Positions 1 through 7,166 of a stretch of DNA of 64,000 nt are shown here, one piece after another (position 1 is the stretch's first letter; each line of letters starts with the position of its first letter). The DNA comes from Pseudomonas folii (GTDB taxonomy: Bacteria > Pseudomonadota > Gammaproteobacteria > Pseudomonadales > Pseudomonadaceae). The notes below the pieces were generated by a model, which was given only the letters and a program-made list of their open reading frames with translations, had not been told where the DNA came from and ran no database searches. The DNA is taken from assembly GCF_014357575.1 (NCBI RefSeq), contig NZ_JACONW010000002.1:1-64000 (forward strand), read 5' to 3'. The translations under genes and the position numbers were made by a program.

Positions 1-39
1 AGCCGGTCCCACGTCGTCAATCAGCTTGCAGGTCAACAT
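1..39 (-). CDS. 5' end of an unidentified gene downstream of fecR (partial)
   Basis: Only 13 codons are visible (MLTCKLIDDVGPA). An ATG at 39 on the minus strand is preceded by GGGAG at a spacing of 5 bases, which is a good ribosome binding site. Genes following fecR are commonly TonB-dependent receptors, but 13 residues do not test that and they do not look like a signal peptide. The identity is open. Confidence 0.45.
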   Translation of the reverse strand, partial: MLTCKLIDDVGPA

Positions 40-84
40 AAAATCTCCCACAGGGAGCGCTCCTGCTTCAGGGGAGGCGTCAAC

Positions 85-1122
85 CTACCCCTTCGGCGCG
101 GCAGCAGTCGGTCGTCTATTGATGACCTGATTGCCTTCATTGTTTCGGGTCACCGTCACCGGCAGGACCTTGGGCAGAGACGCTACGAGACTCGCCATGT
201 CCTGAGTGTTGTAACTGCCTCCGATGCGGATTGCGCCAGTGGCGTTGTCGGCCAGCAGGATGGGTTGCGGCAGGTAGCGATTGATCAGCGGTAATGCCTG
301 CGCCAGCGGCAGGTTGTTGATCACCAGCTTGCCATTGCGCCACGCAAGGCTGTTGTCGTTGGCGTAGGTCTCGCTGATTTGCGGTTGGAAGTCGCCTTTT
401 TTGTAACTGGCCTGCATGCCCGGCTCAAGGCGATAACCGCTACCGGGTTGAGACGTGTCACTGACCACTTGGACCGAGCCTTCGAGCAACATCACCCGGA
501 CCTGATCCTGATACATCCAGACGTTGAATTTTGTACCGGTGACCTTGACGCTGCCTTGGCCGGCTTTCACCACAAACGGGTGTTGAACATCGTGGCTGAC
601 CTCAAAGAAAGCTTCACCTTTGTCCAGCACCACGCTGCGCCGATCCTTGTAGTTGGCGAAGGTCAGGCGGGTTCCCAGATTCAGTTCCACCCGACTGCCG
701 TCAGCCATGGTGACCAACCGGGTGCTACCGTCGGCTTCATAAGAGTCGTAGGCATTGGGCAGCCAACCCTGATTCCAGCCGATATAGCCTGCAACCGGTA
801 ACGCGAGGGCGATGACTGCAGCCGCCACGGCATAACTGCGCCAATTTCTGCCAGGCGCTTCAGGTGCAGCGTGAGTGCGAAATTTCGCGACATTCTCGTG
901 ATTGGCGGGCGAAGGATTGACCGGTACAACCTGTTCGGAAATTTCCCAGATTTCCAGCATCGCCTGGTATTCCACGGTATGCAGCGGATGAGCATCAAGC
1001 CACTGCTCGAATGCCCGGCGTTCTTCAGCGGTGCAATCGCTGGCGTGCATGCGCATGCACCAATGTGCTGTGGCATCGGTGACGGCGTCGTATTCGGTTT
1101 CGCTGAGAATTGGGTCGGTCAT
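85..1122 (-). CDS. fecR: FecR-family anti-sigma / transmembrane signalling protein
   Basis: This 345-aa inner-membrane regulator of the FecR family relays the state of a TonB-dependent outer-membrane receptor to an ECF sigma factor. An N-terminal DUF4880-type cytoplasmic region (about 15-62, with the EERRAFEQWL stretch) is followed by one membrane segment at about 97-116. The FecR domain spans about 130-222 and a secretin/TonB short N-terminal-like domain about 268-325. The order is normal for the family. The usual fecI-type sigma gene is absent upstream, where a divergent acetyltransferase gene lies instead, so the partner must be elsewhere or lost. Confidence 0.9.
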   Translation of the reverse strand: MTDPILSETEYDAVTDATAHWCMRMHASDCTAEERRAFEQWLDAHPLHTVEYQAMLEIWEISEQVVPVNPSPANHENVAKFRTHAAPEAPGRNWRSYAVAAAVIALALPVAGYIGWNQGWLPNAYDSYEADGSTRLVTMADGSRVELNLGTRLTFANYKDRRSVVLDKGEAFFEVSHDVQHPFVVKAGQGSVKVTGTKFNVWMYQDQVRVMLLEGSVQVVSDTSQPGSGYRLEPGMQASYKKGDFQPQISETYANDNSLAWRNGKLVINNLPLAQALPLINRYLPQPILLADNATGAIRIGGSYNTQDMASLVASLPKVLPVTVTRNNEGNQVINRRPTAAAPKG

Positions 1123-1317
1123 TGGTACTCCGGCTGTAGGAGCATTCTACATCTGCGCAGGAGTAGGGGAGAACAGCTATGGCTATTGAATATCAATGCA
1201 GCAGGCCATTTTTTGGGTAATAGCAGTCAATTCGCGTTAACGCATTTTTTTAACACCCTATTGAGTGCGGAGCAGTATTAGACTGCCATTCATCCAAACA
1301 AACCCGCGGAGCCATGG

Positions 1318-1761
1318 ATGAATGTGCGTATCGAACAAACCTCAAATCCCACCGAAGAACAAGTATCGGCAATCCTTACGCCATTGCGTGCCTATAACGT
1401 CGCTCAGGCGGGTGAGTCCGGAGCGGAGAAATTAGCATTGCTCGTCCGGGATGAAAAAAGTGATGAAGTGTTGGGCGGATTGAGCGGCAGCATCTTTTAT
1501 CGATGGATGTTCATCGAGTTGCTAGCCGTGCCTGAACAGGCTCGTGGTCAAGGGCTTGGCTCGCGCTTGATGACCATGGCGGAAGATCTTGCACGGGAAA
1601 AAAACTGCGTTGGCATATGGCTCGATACATTCGATTTTCAGGCACCGGATTTCTATCGCGGCCTTGGTTATAGCGAGTGCGGGCAGATCAACGATTATCC
1701 GCCGGGCCATACCCGTTACTTTTTCCAGAAGCGCCTCGATGCGGTCGATTTACCCGCGTGA
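1318..1761 (+). CDS. GNAT family N-acetyltransferase
   Basis: This 147-aa protein has the GNAT acetyl-CoA pyrophosphate loop RGQGLG at residues 76-81, following a beta-strand (FIELLAVPE), and a C-terminal DFYRGLGY stretch typical of small-molecule acetyltransferases. The chosen ATG has GCGGAG about 7 bases upstream. It is divergent from fecR and precedes dpkA on the same strand. The acetyl acceptor cannot be told from the sequence. Confidence 0.85.
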   Translation: MNVRIEQTSNPTEEQVSAILTPLRAYNVAQAGESGAEKLALLVRDEKSDEVLGGLSGSIFYRWMFIELLAVPEQARGQGLGSRLMTMAEDLAREKNCVGIWLDTFDFQAPDFYRGLGYSECGQINDYPPGHTRYFFQKRLDAVDLPA

Positions 1762-1841
1762 TGTTGCGCAGTAGTCTGCGAAGGCCGTGACGCAACACTC
1801 AATCGCTGCATAACGTGTTCAACCTGACGCCGGAGTTTCAA

Positions 1842-2879
1842 GTGTCTGCACCCCGAGATATCGAGACGCATACCCTCAGTTTCACTGAGCTGGCCCAGGT
1901 ACTGCGGCAGATATTTATACGCCACGGAACGTCGGAGGAAGTCGCCGAAGTCCTCTCGCAAAACTGTGCGAGCGCCCAACGCGACGGTTCGCACAGTCAT
2001 GGGATTTTTCGTATTCCCGGCTATTTGTCGTCGTTGGCCAGCGGCTGGGTCAACGGGCAAGCCGTGCCGGTAGTCGAGGATGTAAGCGCGGCGTTTATTC
2101 GGGTCGATGCGGCTAATGGCTTCGCGCAGCCTGCGTTGGCCGCGGCAACGCCTTTGCTGATAGAGAAAGTAAAAAGTGCGGGTATCGCGATTCTTGCAAT
2201 TCGCAGTTCCCATCACTTTGCAGCCTTGTGGCCAGATGTCGAGCCATTCGCCGAACAGGGCCTTGTGGCGTTGAGCGTGGTCAATAGCATGACGTGCGTG
2301 GTGCCCCACGGCGCGCAAAAGCCTCTATTTGGTACCAATCCCATTGCGTTCGCCGCGCCTCGCTCTGGTGGACAGCCGATTGTGTTTGACCTCGCCACCA
2401 GTGCCATTGCCAATGGTGACGTGCAAATCGCCGCCCGTGCCGGACGCACCTTGCCCGCGGGCATGGGCGTTGATAGCGGCGGGCAGCCGACGCAGGACCC
2501 CAAAGCCATTCTCGATGGAGGGGCGCTGCTGCCGTTTGGCGGCTACAAGGGGTCTGCGCTGTCGATGATGGTCGAGCTGCTGGCTGCCGGTCTCACCGGG
2601 GGCAATTTCTCGTTTGAATTCGACTGGTCCAGGCACCCTGGCGCCCAGACGCCCTGGACCGGGCAATTGCTGATTGTCATTGATCCGGACAAAGGCAGCG
2701 GTCAGCACTTCGCAGAGCGCAGCGAAGAGTTGGTCAGGCAGATGCACGGCGTAGGGCAGGAGCGCATGCCGGGTGATCGTCGTTATCAGGAACGGGCGAA
2801 ATCACTCGTGAAGGGGATCGAAATTTCCCAGGTTGAATGGGCCAACCTGCAAGCACTTGCGGCTGCAGCTGATCACTGA
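1842..2879 (+). CDS. dpkA: Delta1-piperideine-2-carboxylate / Delta1-pyrroline-2-carboxylate reductase (Ldh2/MdhB family)
   Basis: This is an NADPH-dependent cyclic imino acid reductase of D-lysine and D-proline catabolism, giving L-pipecolate or L-proline. It belongs to the malate/L-lactate dehydrogenase-2 fold. The SHGIFRIPGY block near residues 52-61, the SHHFAALWPDVEPFAEQG block and GTNPIAFAAP match what I remember of the Pseudomonas DpkA enzymes. A GTG at 1842 with CGGAG at a 6-base spacing gives 345 aa, close to the known length. The in-frame GTG at 1815 lacks a comparable site. Substrate assignment is by resemblance only. Confidence 0.82.
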   Translation: MSAPRDIETHTLSFTELAQVLRQIFIRHGTSEEVAEVLSQNCASAQRDGSHSHGIFRIPGYLSSLASGWVNGQAVPVVEDVSAAFIRVDAANGFAQPALAAATPLLIEKVKSAGIAILAIRSSHHFAALWPDVEPFAEQGLVALSVVNSMTCVVPHGAQKPLFGTNPIAFAAPRSGGQPIVFDLATSAIANGDVQIAARAGRTLPAGMGVDSGGQPTQDPKAILDGGALLPFGGYKGSALSMMVELLAAGLTGGNFSFEFDWSRHPGAQTPWTGQLLIVIDPDKGSGQHFAERSEELVRQMHGVGQERMPGDRRYQERAKSLVKGIEISQVEWANLQALAAAADH

Positions 2880-2903
2880 CAGAGCCGTTCGTCGTTCGCT
2901 GGC

Positions 2904-2944
2904 TTGCGTTATCCGTCTTATACAAATACTGTATGTTTAAACAG
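2904..2944 (+). promoter_or_regulatory. LexA-controlled promoter (SOS box) before a 65-aa ORF
   Basis: CTGT-N8-ACAG lies at 2929-2944 with TA on both sides, a full match to the gammaproteobacterial LexA consensus. A -35-like TTGCGT (2904-2909) stands 17 bp before a -10-like TACTGT (2927-2932) that overlaps the box, so LexA would occlude RNA polymerase. The start codon at 2968 is 23 bases further on. Confidence 0.78.
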
Positions 2945-2967
2945 TAAATTGAAAAGAGGCGGTCGCC

Positions 2968-3165
2968 ATGTCCCTTGAACACGTTGCAAACACTTCCACT
3001 GATCACGCATCCATCATCGCTGGCATGAATGAAATGCAGCGCGAAGATTTTCTGGCGCTGGCGGCAGCGCTTCGTCAGTTCAATGCCTACGAACCTCTGG
3101 TGTCGATGGCCATCGTCAATGCCCGGCACGCGGGTGAATACCAGGGTCGTCCGGCGGCAGAATGA
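2968..3165 (+). CDS. Small acidic protein, putative SOS-induced
   Basis: A 65-aa ORF beginning MSLEHVANTS, with an AGAGG ribosome binding site about 9 bases before the ATG. It is soluble, mostly helical by inspection (the MNEMQREDFLALAAALRQF helix), with no signal peptide or known motif. Its only functional clue is the consensus LexA box directly upstream, so damage induction is inferred and the role is unknown. The 3' end overlaps a convergent membrane-protein ORF by about 50 bp. Confidence 0.6.
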   Translation: MSLEHVANTSTDHASIIAGMNEMQREDFLALAAALRQFNAYEPLVSMAIVNARHAGEYQGRPAAE

Positions 3166-3310
3166 CGTTGTTGCCAGGGTCTGCATTGACCACGGTTTCA
3201 GTCTTGGTAGTTTTGCGTGCAGGACGGTGTCTGCCATTGCGTATCAAACGAAGCGCCAGCAGTGTGCCGAACACCGAGACCACCAACCAGCCCAGCAGAA
3301 AATTTACCAC
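3116..3310 (-). CDS. Small single-span membrane protein
   Basis: A 64-aa ORF starting at a GTG with GGAG 8 bases upstream. A hydrophobic N-terminus (VNFLLGWLVVSVFGTLLAL) is followed by a basic stretch (RLIRNGRHRPARK), which predicts an N-out/C-in anchor. Function unknown. It converges on and overlaps the SOS-box gene, so the two transcripts would be antisense over about 50 bases. Confidence 0.5.
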   Translation of the reverse strand: MVNFLLGWLVVSVFGTLLALRLIRNGRHRPARKTTKTETVVNADPGNNVILPPDDPGIHPRAGH

Positions 3311-3430
3311 GCTTGATTCTCCAGATGCGGCTGCCGGGATTTATACCACTGACAGCCACTGATAATCATGTACCCACATCGAATCGGTTCATGCCTGGCT
3401 TGATAGGTAGTATATGAAACGTATATGCTT

Positions 3431-3445
3431 CGTATATTCTATACG
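3431..3445. promoter_or_regulatory. Palindromic operator-like site before the ParD-like gene
   Basis: CGTATA-TTC-TATACG is a perfect inverted repeat ending 9 bases before the ParD-like start codon. A further CGTATAT lies at about 3419. This is the usual place and form for an operator bound by a ribbon-helix-helix antitoxin. Autoregulation is inferred. Confidence 0.5.
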
Positions 3446-3454
3446 AGGTGAACC

Positions 3455-3709
3455 ATGGGTCTGGTCAAGATTTCTGAACATATGCACGCCAATATCCGTG
3501 CAGCGAGTGCGGCCCTCAGTCGCTCTATAAATGCGCAAGCAGAGCACTGGATGCGTGTCGGCATGCTCAGCGAGTTGCACCCTGCGCTCAATTACAGCGA
3601 TATCTGCCAGATGCTGATTCGTACGGAAAACGCCGATGGTGTGGTGCTGAGTGCTCAGAACTATGACATCTCGCCTGTCGAGCCTCAGGCGAAGGTGGCT
3701 TCTCGATGA
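3455..3709 (+). CDS. ParD-like ribbon-helix-helix family protein
   Basis: This 84-aa protein resembles the ParD-like antitoxin family (PF11903 type). Its opening residues, MGLVKISEHMHANIRAASAALSRS in two blocks, could form the DNA-binding strand and first helix; residues around HWMRVGMLSELHP follow the family pattern. The start has GAGG 6 bases upstream. Its stop overlaps the start of the aminopeptidase gene by 4 bp (ATGA), so the two are translationally coupled. No ParE-type toxin lies next to it; the partner by position is the aminopeptidase. Confidence 0.75.
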   Translation: MGLVKISEHMHANIRAASAALSRSINAQAEHWMRVGMLSELHPALNYSDICQMLIRTENADGVVLSAQNYDISPVEPQAKVASR

Positions 3710-4497
3710 GCGGCCCAGTCAGCATCAAAAGTGAAGCGGATCTGGTTCAACTGCGGATTGCCGGCAGGTTGGCTGCTGATGTGCTGGCCATGATCACACC
3801 CCATGTGAAGGCGGGCATCAGTACCGAGGCGCTGGACGACATCTGCAATGAGTACATCGTCAAAGAGCTGAAAGTAACACCGGCCAATGTCGGTTATCAT
3901 GGTTTTACCAAGACCACCTGCATTTCACCCAATGCGGTGGTGTGTCATGGCATACCGTCAGCGTCCGACATCCTGAAGGATGGCGACATCATCAATATCG
4001 ACGTGGCCGTCATCAAGGATGGATGGTACGGAGATACCAGTCGCATGTACTTCGTCGGTGAAGTCAGTCCGTTGGCGAAGCGTCTGGTGTACACGACCTA
4101 CGAAGCGACTCGTGCCGGTATTCACGCAGTACGTCCTGGCGCGACGCTGGGGGACATTGGCCATGCGATCCAGACGGTGGCGCATCGCGAAGGGTTCAGC
4201 GTTGTTCGTGAATATTGTGGCCACGGGATCGGTCGTAACTATCATGAAGATCCGCAGGTGCTGCATTACGGGGCGCAAGGGAAGGGTATGCGTCTCAAGC
4301 CAGGCATGGTGTTTACCATTGAACCGATGATCAATGCGGGCAAGCCGGGCACTAAAGTTTTGCCTGATGGCTGGACAGTTCTGACCAGAGACTTGTCGTT
4401 GTCTGCCCAGTGGGAGCACATGGTCGCGGTCACCGAGACGGGCTTTGAGCTACTCACCCCATGGCCGGATGGCACAGGGGAATACCCGGCGATCTGA
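3706..4497 (+). CDS. map: Type I methionine aminopeptidase
   Basis: This 263-aa metallopeptidase removes N-terminal methionine from nascent proteins. All ligands are present: D99 (NIDV), D110 (GDTSRM), H173 (GHGIG), E206 (TIEPM) and E237 (QWEHM), with substrate-binding H81 (CHGIP), so the enzyme should be active. It is the second gene of a pair with a ParD-like protein, not next to rpsB-tsf where the housekeeping copy usually is, so this is probably a paralogue. A strong terminator follows immediately. Confidence 0.93.
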   Translation: MSGPVSIKSEADLVQLRIAGRLAADVLAMITPHVKAGISTEALDDICNEYIVKELKVTPANVGYHGFTKTTCISPNAVVCHGIPSASDILKDGDIINIDVAVIKDGWYGDTSRMYFVGEVSPLAKRLVYTTYEATRAGIHAVRPGATLGDIGHAIQTVAHREGFSVVREYCGHGIGRNYHEDPQVLHYGAQGKGMRLKPGMVFTIEPMINAGKPGTKVLPDGWTVLTRDLSLSAQWEHMVAVTETGFELLTPWPDGTGEYPAI

Positions 4498-4501
4498 CAT
4501 G

Positions 4502-4535
4502 AAAAAGCCCGACCTGAAAACAGATCGGGCTTTTT
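4502..4535. terminator. Bidirectional intrinsic terminator after map
   Basis: AAAAAGCCCGA at 4502-4512 pairs with TCGGGCTTTTT at 4525-4535 around a 12-base loop. The run of A on one side and T on the other serves both map (plus) and the minus-strand gene ending at 4547. Confidence 0.88.
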
Positions 4536-4546
4536 ACGCTGCAGCC

Positions 4547-4801
4547 CTAAACTTCGTAGGCTTTTGCAGCGACAACGCCAGCAGAACTAAGCTTGATCGG
4601 ATAGTTGAGCGAACGACCCGGTTCGCCTGGTGACTCGACGCTGCCGTGGTGGATCAGCCCGCCTTGCTGCAAGTACTCCAGGGTATCCGCGACTGCGTTC
4701 TCCCCCCGATAGTTGTCGAGTACTTCTTTACCCAATCCTGCCGGATGAGCTTTCAGGAGTCGGGTGAGGACTTCTTTTTCAAGGTCTTTATCGATGGTCA
4801 T
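4547..4801 (-). CDS. Hypothetical protein, winged-helix-like
   Basis: An 84-aa soluble protein with a GAGG site 6 bases before its ATG. The pattern of helices followed by a GGLIHHG turn and a strand pair (PIKLSSAGVVAA) resembles a small winged-helix fold, which is only a visual impression. It is the second gene of a two-gene minus-strand unit with 4868-5110. Function unknown. Confidence 0.6.
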   Translation of the reverse strand: MTIDKDLEKEVLTRLLKAHPAGLGKEVLDNYRGENAVADTLEYLQQGGLIHHGSVESPGEPGRSLNYPIKLSSAGVVAAKAYEV

Positions 4802-4867
4802 GCTTACCTCGCGTTGCTGGTTGATGAGCGCTGCTTGGTAATTGGGACCGCCTCAAAACGGGTTCGT

Positions 4868-5110
4868 TTAGAGTTTCTCTTTCCTGGGTGTCTTTTTCCA
4901 GTGCACCTGAGTGACGCCCCGTCCCTCTGCCTGCTGAAGTGCCATGCGGATCGGCCCTGTTGCAATACTGTCGCCTACCTGCCAGACCCCCGCGTGCAGT
5001 GTGGCAATGTGCAGCGCGTCGCTTTCGCACAGTTGCAATGCCTGATGGCAGAATTGCCGAGGTTCGCCGCGAAACTGATAATGAATTTCAAAATCCGTCT
5101 GATCGCTCAT
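4868..5110 (-). CDS. Hypothetical 80-aa protein
   Basis: A start at 5110 (MSDQTDFEIHYQF) is chosen because CAGGGG sits 5 bases upstream; a longer frame reaching 5248 has no such site. No signal peptide, membrane segment or known motif. The C-terminus is basic (WKKTPRKEKL). Probably co-transcribed with the 84-aa gene that follows at 4801-4547. Confidence 0.55.
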   Translation of the reverse strand: MSDQTDFEIHYQFRGEPRQFCHQALQLCESDALHIATLHAGVWQVGDSIATGPIRMALQQAEGRGVTQVHWKKTPRKEKL

Positions 5111-5464
5111 CATTCCCCTGCCTGTAGTGTGTCGGGATGCATCTCTGAAAATGTCTACTTCCTTGGTACCCGAGAGCTTGAGTAGGGAAAGTATCCGGCG
5201 TACTACCAGTTCATTTAGAGATCGATACAGGCTTGCAAAAGACTTCAAGCGGCCGTGAATCGTACTGCTGCTCCAGCGGTGGTTTTGCTGATGTTCTGCC
5301 TTGAAAAGGAATCAGGAGATTTACACTGAATTGAACATATTTGTACACAACTCCGATGAGTGGCGCTGTGCTTTTTTGGAGGGAGTACAAAGAAGCGGAA
5401 TCTGGCAGAAAAAGCGTTGCGAGCCGGGCAGCCTTTTCGAAGGTTGCCCGGTTTAAGGAAGCTG
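5111..5464. other. Intergenic region between two minus-strand units
   Basis: About 350 bases without a convincing gene. It should hold the promoter of the 5110-4547 unit. A GC-rich hairpin at 5424-5451 (CCGGGCAGCC with GGTTGCCCGG) lies just after the endA stop and probably ends that transcript, although there is no T-run in the minus direction. Confidence 0.5.
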
Positions 5465-6187
5465 CTAACGATTGCTTGAAACGGTTTTTTCGCAGCTTTT
5501 CAGGTCTACCGGGCCGACGAACTCATTGGCTCGTCCCATCACGCAGGCAATCTTCTGATTACGCTGGCGTTCCCAGCTTTCCACGGGGTACGTCTTGCTC
5601 CATGCCTGATAAAGCTGCTGGTCCTGGCGCGACAGGCGCAAGTTGTACTGCTTGCTCATATAGAAATACGTGCGTGCAATCATGCCTCGGATGGAAGGCC
5701 GGGGCATGACCTTTTTGGCCTTGAAATCAACCTGAGTCAGGCACGACCCGTATTGGCCCGTCTGGGGCGGAAGCCAACCAAAACTGAAGTTGTTTCGATC
5801 GCCGTTGACCTCGCCAATGCTGGGTACAAGGTTGTGAAGGTCGGCTTCGGCCTGCTGGAAAATCTTGTCGTTCTTTGTACAGTTTTTGCGCCCCCCGTTT
5901 TGCCAGCACTGACGCAGATGGCCGATTTGCCATGCCGGGACGATGTGTTCCCATTCAATGCGCTTGGCACGCGTGGCGTTCTTGCGTGGGACATAGCCGC
6001 AGCCAGCGATATCGACCTTGTTGCCACTGTATTTACAGCCGCAATAAAACTCCGTTGACTGGGCGGAGTACAGGCCCCAGGCAATTTTTTTCGCCTGGCT
6101 GAAGGTATGGGGCGCTTCTGCGTGAACATTGACTGGAGCGGTGAGGAACAGGGTTGTACAAAACAGGGTAAGAATTCGCACCATCAT
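5465..6187 (-). CDS. endA: Endonuclease I, periplasmic/extracellular DNase
   Basis: A 240-aa exported nuclease of the EndA/Dns/NucM family. A signal peptide (MMVRILTLFCTTLFLTAPVNVHA) is followed by the His-Me finger core: EWEHIVPA with the catalytic His, DLHNLVP, and GEVNGDRNNFSFG with the metal-binding Asn. Several cysteines (YCGC, GCGY, RQC, NC) fit the disulfides of the family. The start at 6187 follows the stop of the DUF1654 gene by 4 bases, so the two form an operon under the LexA box upstream. Confidence 0.92.
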   Translation of the reverse strand: MMVRILTLFCTTLFLTAPVNVHAEAPHTFSQAKKIAWGLYSAQSTEFYCGCKYSGNKVDIAGCGYVPRKNATRAKRIEWEHIVPAWQIGHLRQCWQNGGRKNCTKNDKIFQQAEADLHNLVPSIGEVNGDRNNFSFGWLPPQTGQYGSCLTQVDFKAKKVMPRPSIRGMIARTYFYMSKQYNLRLSRQDQQLYQAWSKTYPVESWERQRNQKIACVMGRANEFVGPVDLKSCEKTVSSNR

Positions 6188-6191
6188 GCCG

Positions 6192-6443
6192 TCAATCTTC
6201 CTTCGGCACTGTCCAGAAAATGTGTATGCCGCCATCGTCTCGATAGGCGAGGGTTACATTGTCATTTTCAGCAATCTCTTCAAGCAATTGGTTCCACTCG
6301 TCTTCGATTTCATCTGGCAGACGGAATATCAGCGCAGCCTTGGCTTTCTGTGCCGTAGGTGAATTGATGATCTTTTGTACCCTTACGCCTAAACGTTCGT
6401 AGGAGCTGGGTAGGGACTGAGTTGCTGCGCTTGATTTCGCCAC
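6192..6443 (-). CDS. DUF1654 family protein, SOS-controlled
   Basis: This 83-aa protein has the DUF1654 pattern: SYERLGVRVQKIINSP, then a hydrophobic-acidic middle (FRLPDEIEDEWNQLLEEI) and a DDGGIHIFW end. The family is almost confined to Pseudomonas and its biochemical role is unknown. It starts at a GTG with AGGA 9 bases upstream. It lies directly downstream of a LexA box and directly upstream of endA, suggesting a damage-induced pair. Confidence 0.82.
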   Translation of the reverse strand: MAKSSAATQSLPSSYERLGVRVQKIINSPTAQKAKAALIFRLPDEIEDEWNQLLEEIAENDNVTLAYRDDGGIHIFWTVPKED

Positions 6444-6462
6444 GGAGAGGGTTCCTGGATTG

Positions 6463-6507
6463 CTGTACGGGCATACAGTATTTCACTGTGGGCCTTTTCG
6501 CAACTTC
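6463..6507 (-). promoter_or_regulatory. LexA-controlled promoter of the DUF1654-endA operon
   Basis: CTGT-ACGGGCAT-ACAG at 6463-6478 is an exact CTGT-N8-ACAG box. Read on the minus strand, -35 TTGCGA is followed by 17 bp and then -10 TACTGT, which forms part of the box. The layout is the same as at 2904-2944. The DUF1654 start codon is about 20 bases downstream. Confidence 0.85.
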
Positions 6508-6621
6508 TCTGTAGGAAAACAAAACAGACCTGTAGGCATCACCGTCGGGCATTCAGCGTTAAAGAAAAAAACGGCGTAGCCGATTGCTGGTTCAGGACTC
6601 CATTATTTCAGGATGACAGTA

Positions 6622-7008
6622 ATGACGATTTCTACAGTCGGTTTTTCAGCGCCTGCATTCAGTATCAATGCGGCCGCGACCGCCAGCGCGGACGCCGTTG
6701 ATGGAGAGGAGAAGAAGCTCGACACCGCCTCGGAAGAGAAAAAGATCAGCGGCGACATCTCCGATCATCTGAGTGTTTCGGCCAAACGGTTGCTCAAGCG
6801 TCTGGCCGAATTGCAGGAGCAGTTGCGTGACCTGCGAGCGAGGATGCAATCTGCTGAAAACGCTGCCTATTCAAACCTTGCTGCCAAAAACTCAGTCGTG
6901 GCCAGCTTTCAAAGTCAGATCACCGCCGTTACAGGGTCGATCATGTTGATGTCTGCATCCTTGTTCAAAGAGCTCGACAGAAGCGGCGGCATGGATATCA
7001 CGGTTTAG
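6622..7008 (+). CDS. Hypothetical coiled-coil protein
   Basis: A 128-aa protein. The start at 6622 is preferred over 6613 because AGGA stands 8 bases before it. An Ala/Ser-rich N-terminal third is followed by a heptad-rich helix of about 55 residues (LLKRLAELQEQLRDLRARMQSAENAA) and a hydrophobic tail segment (ITAVTGSIMLMSASLF). There is no classical signal peptide. I do not recognise it; the layout could suit a secreted or surface-linked protein. It stands alone upstream of the ribose operon. Confidence 0.6.
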   Translation: MTISTVGFSAPAFSINAAATASADAVDGEEKKLDTASEEKKISGDISDHLSVSAKRLLKRLAELQEQLRDLRARMQSAENAAYSNLAAKNSVVASFQSQITAVTGSIMLMSASLFKELDRSGGMDITV

Positions 7009-7049
7009 AGGTCACTCGACTTTTTTAGCTCACCACTCCGTTCCAGGCG

Positions 7050-7100
7050 TTGACAATCGTCGCGCCGTTTCTCATAGTTCGTTTCTCGCAAACGTTTGCG
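7050..7100 (+). promoter_or_regulatory. rbs promoter with RbsR operator
   Basis: TTGACA (7050-7055), a 17-bp spacer and CATAGT (7073-7078) form a sigma70 promoter. From about +3 a perfect 14-bp palindrome CGCAAACGTTTGCG (7087-7100) follows, with the central CG of LacI-family operators; the known E. coli RbsR site has a very similar AAACGTTT core. RbsR bound here would block initiation. Confidence 0.83.
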
Positions 7101-7166
7101 CCATGATCATCGATCAGGGTTACGATGCTTTGCCCGACACAATAATCATAAGATCGGAGTGTACCC

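Noticed and set aside
1234..1243. Palindrome GCGTTAACGC between fecR and the GNAT gene
   Set aside because: Too short and unlike a Fur box; no basis for assigning a regulator.
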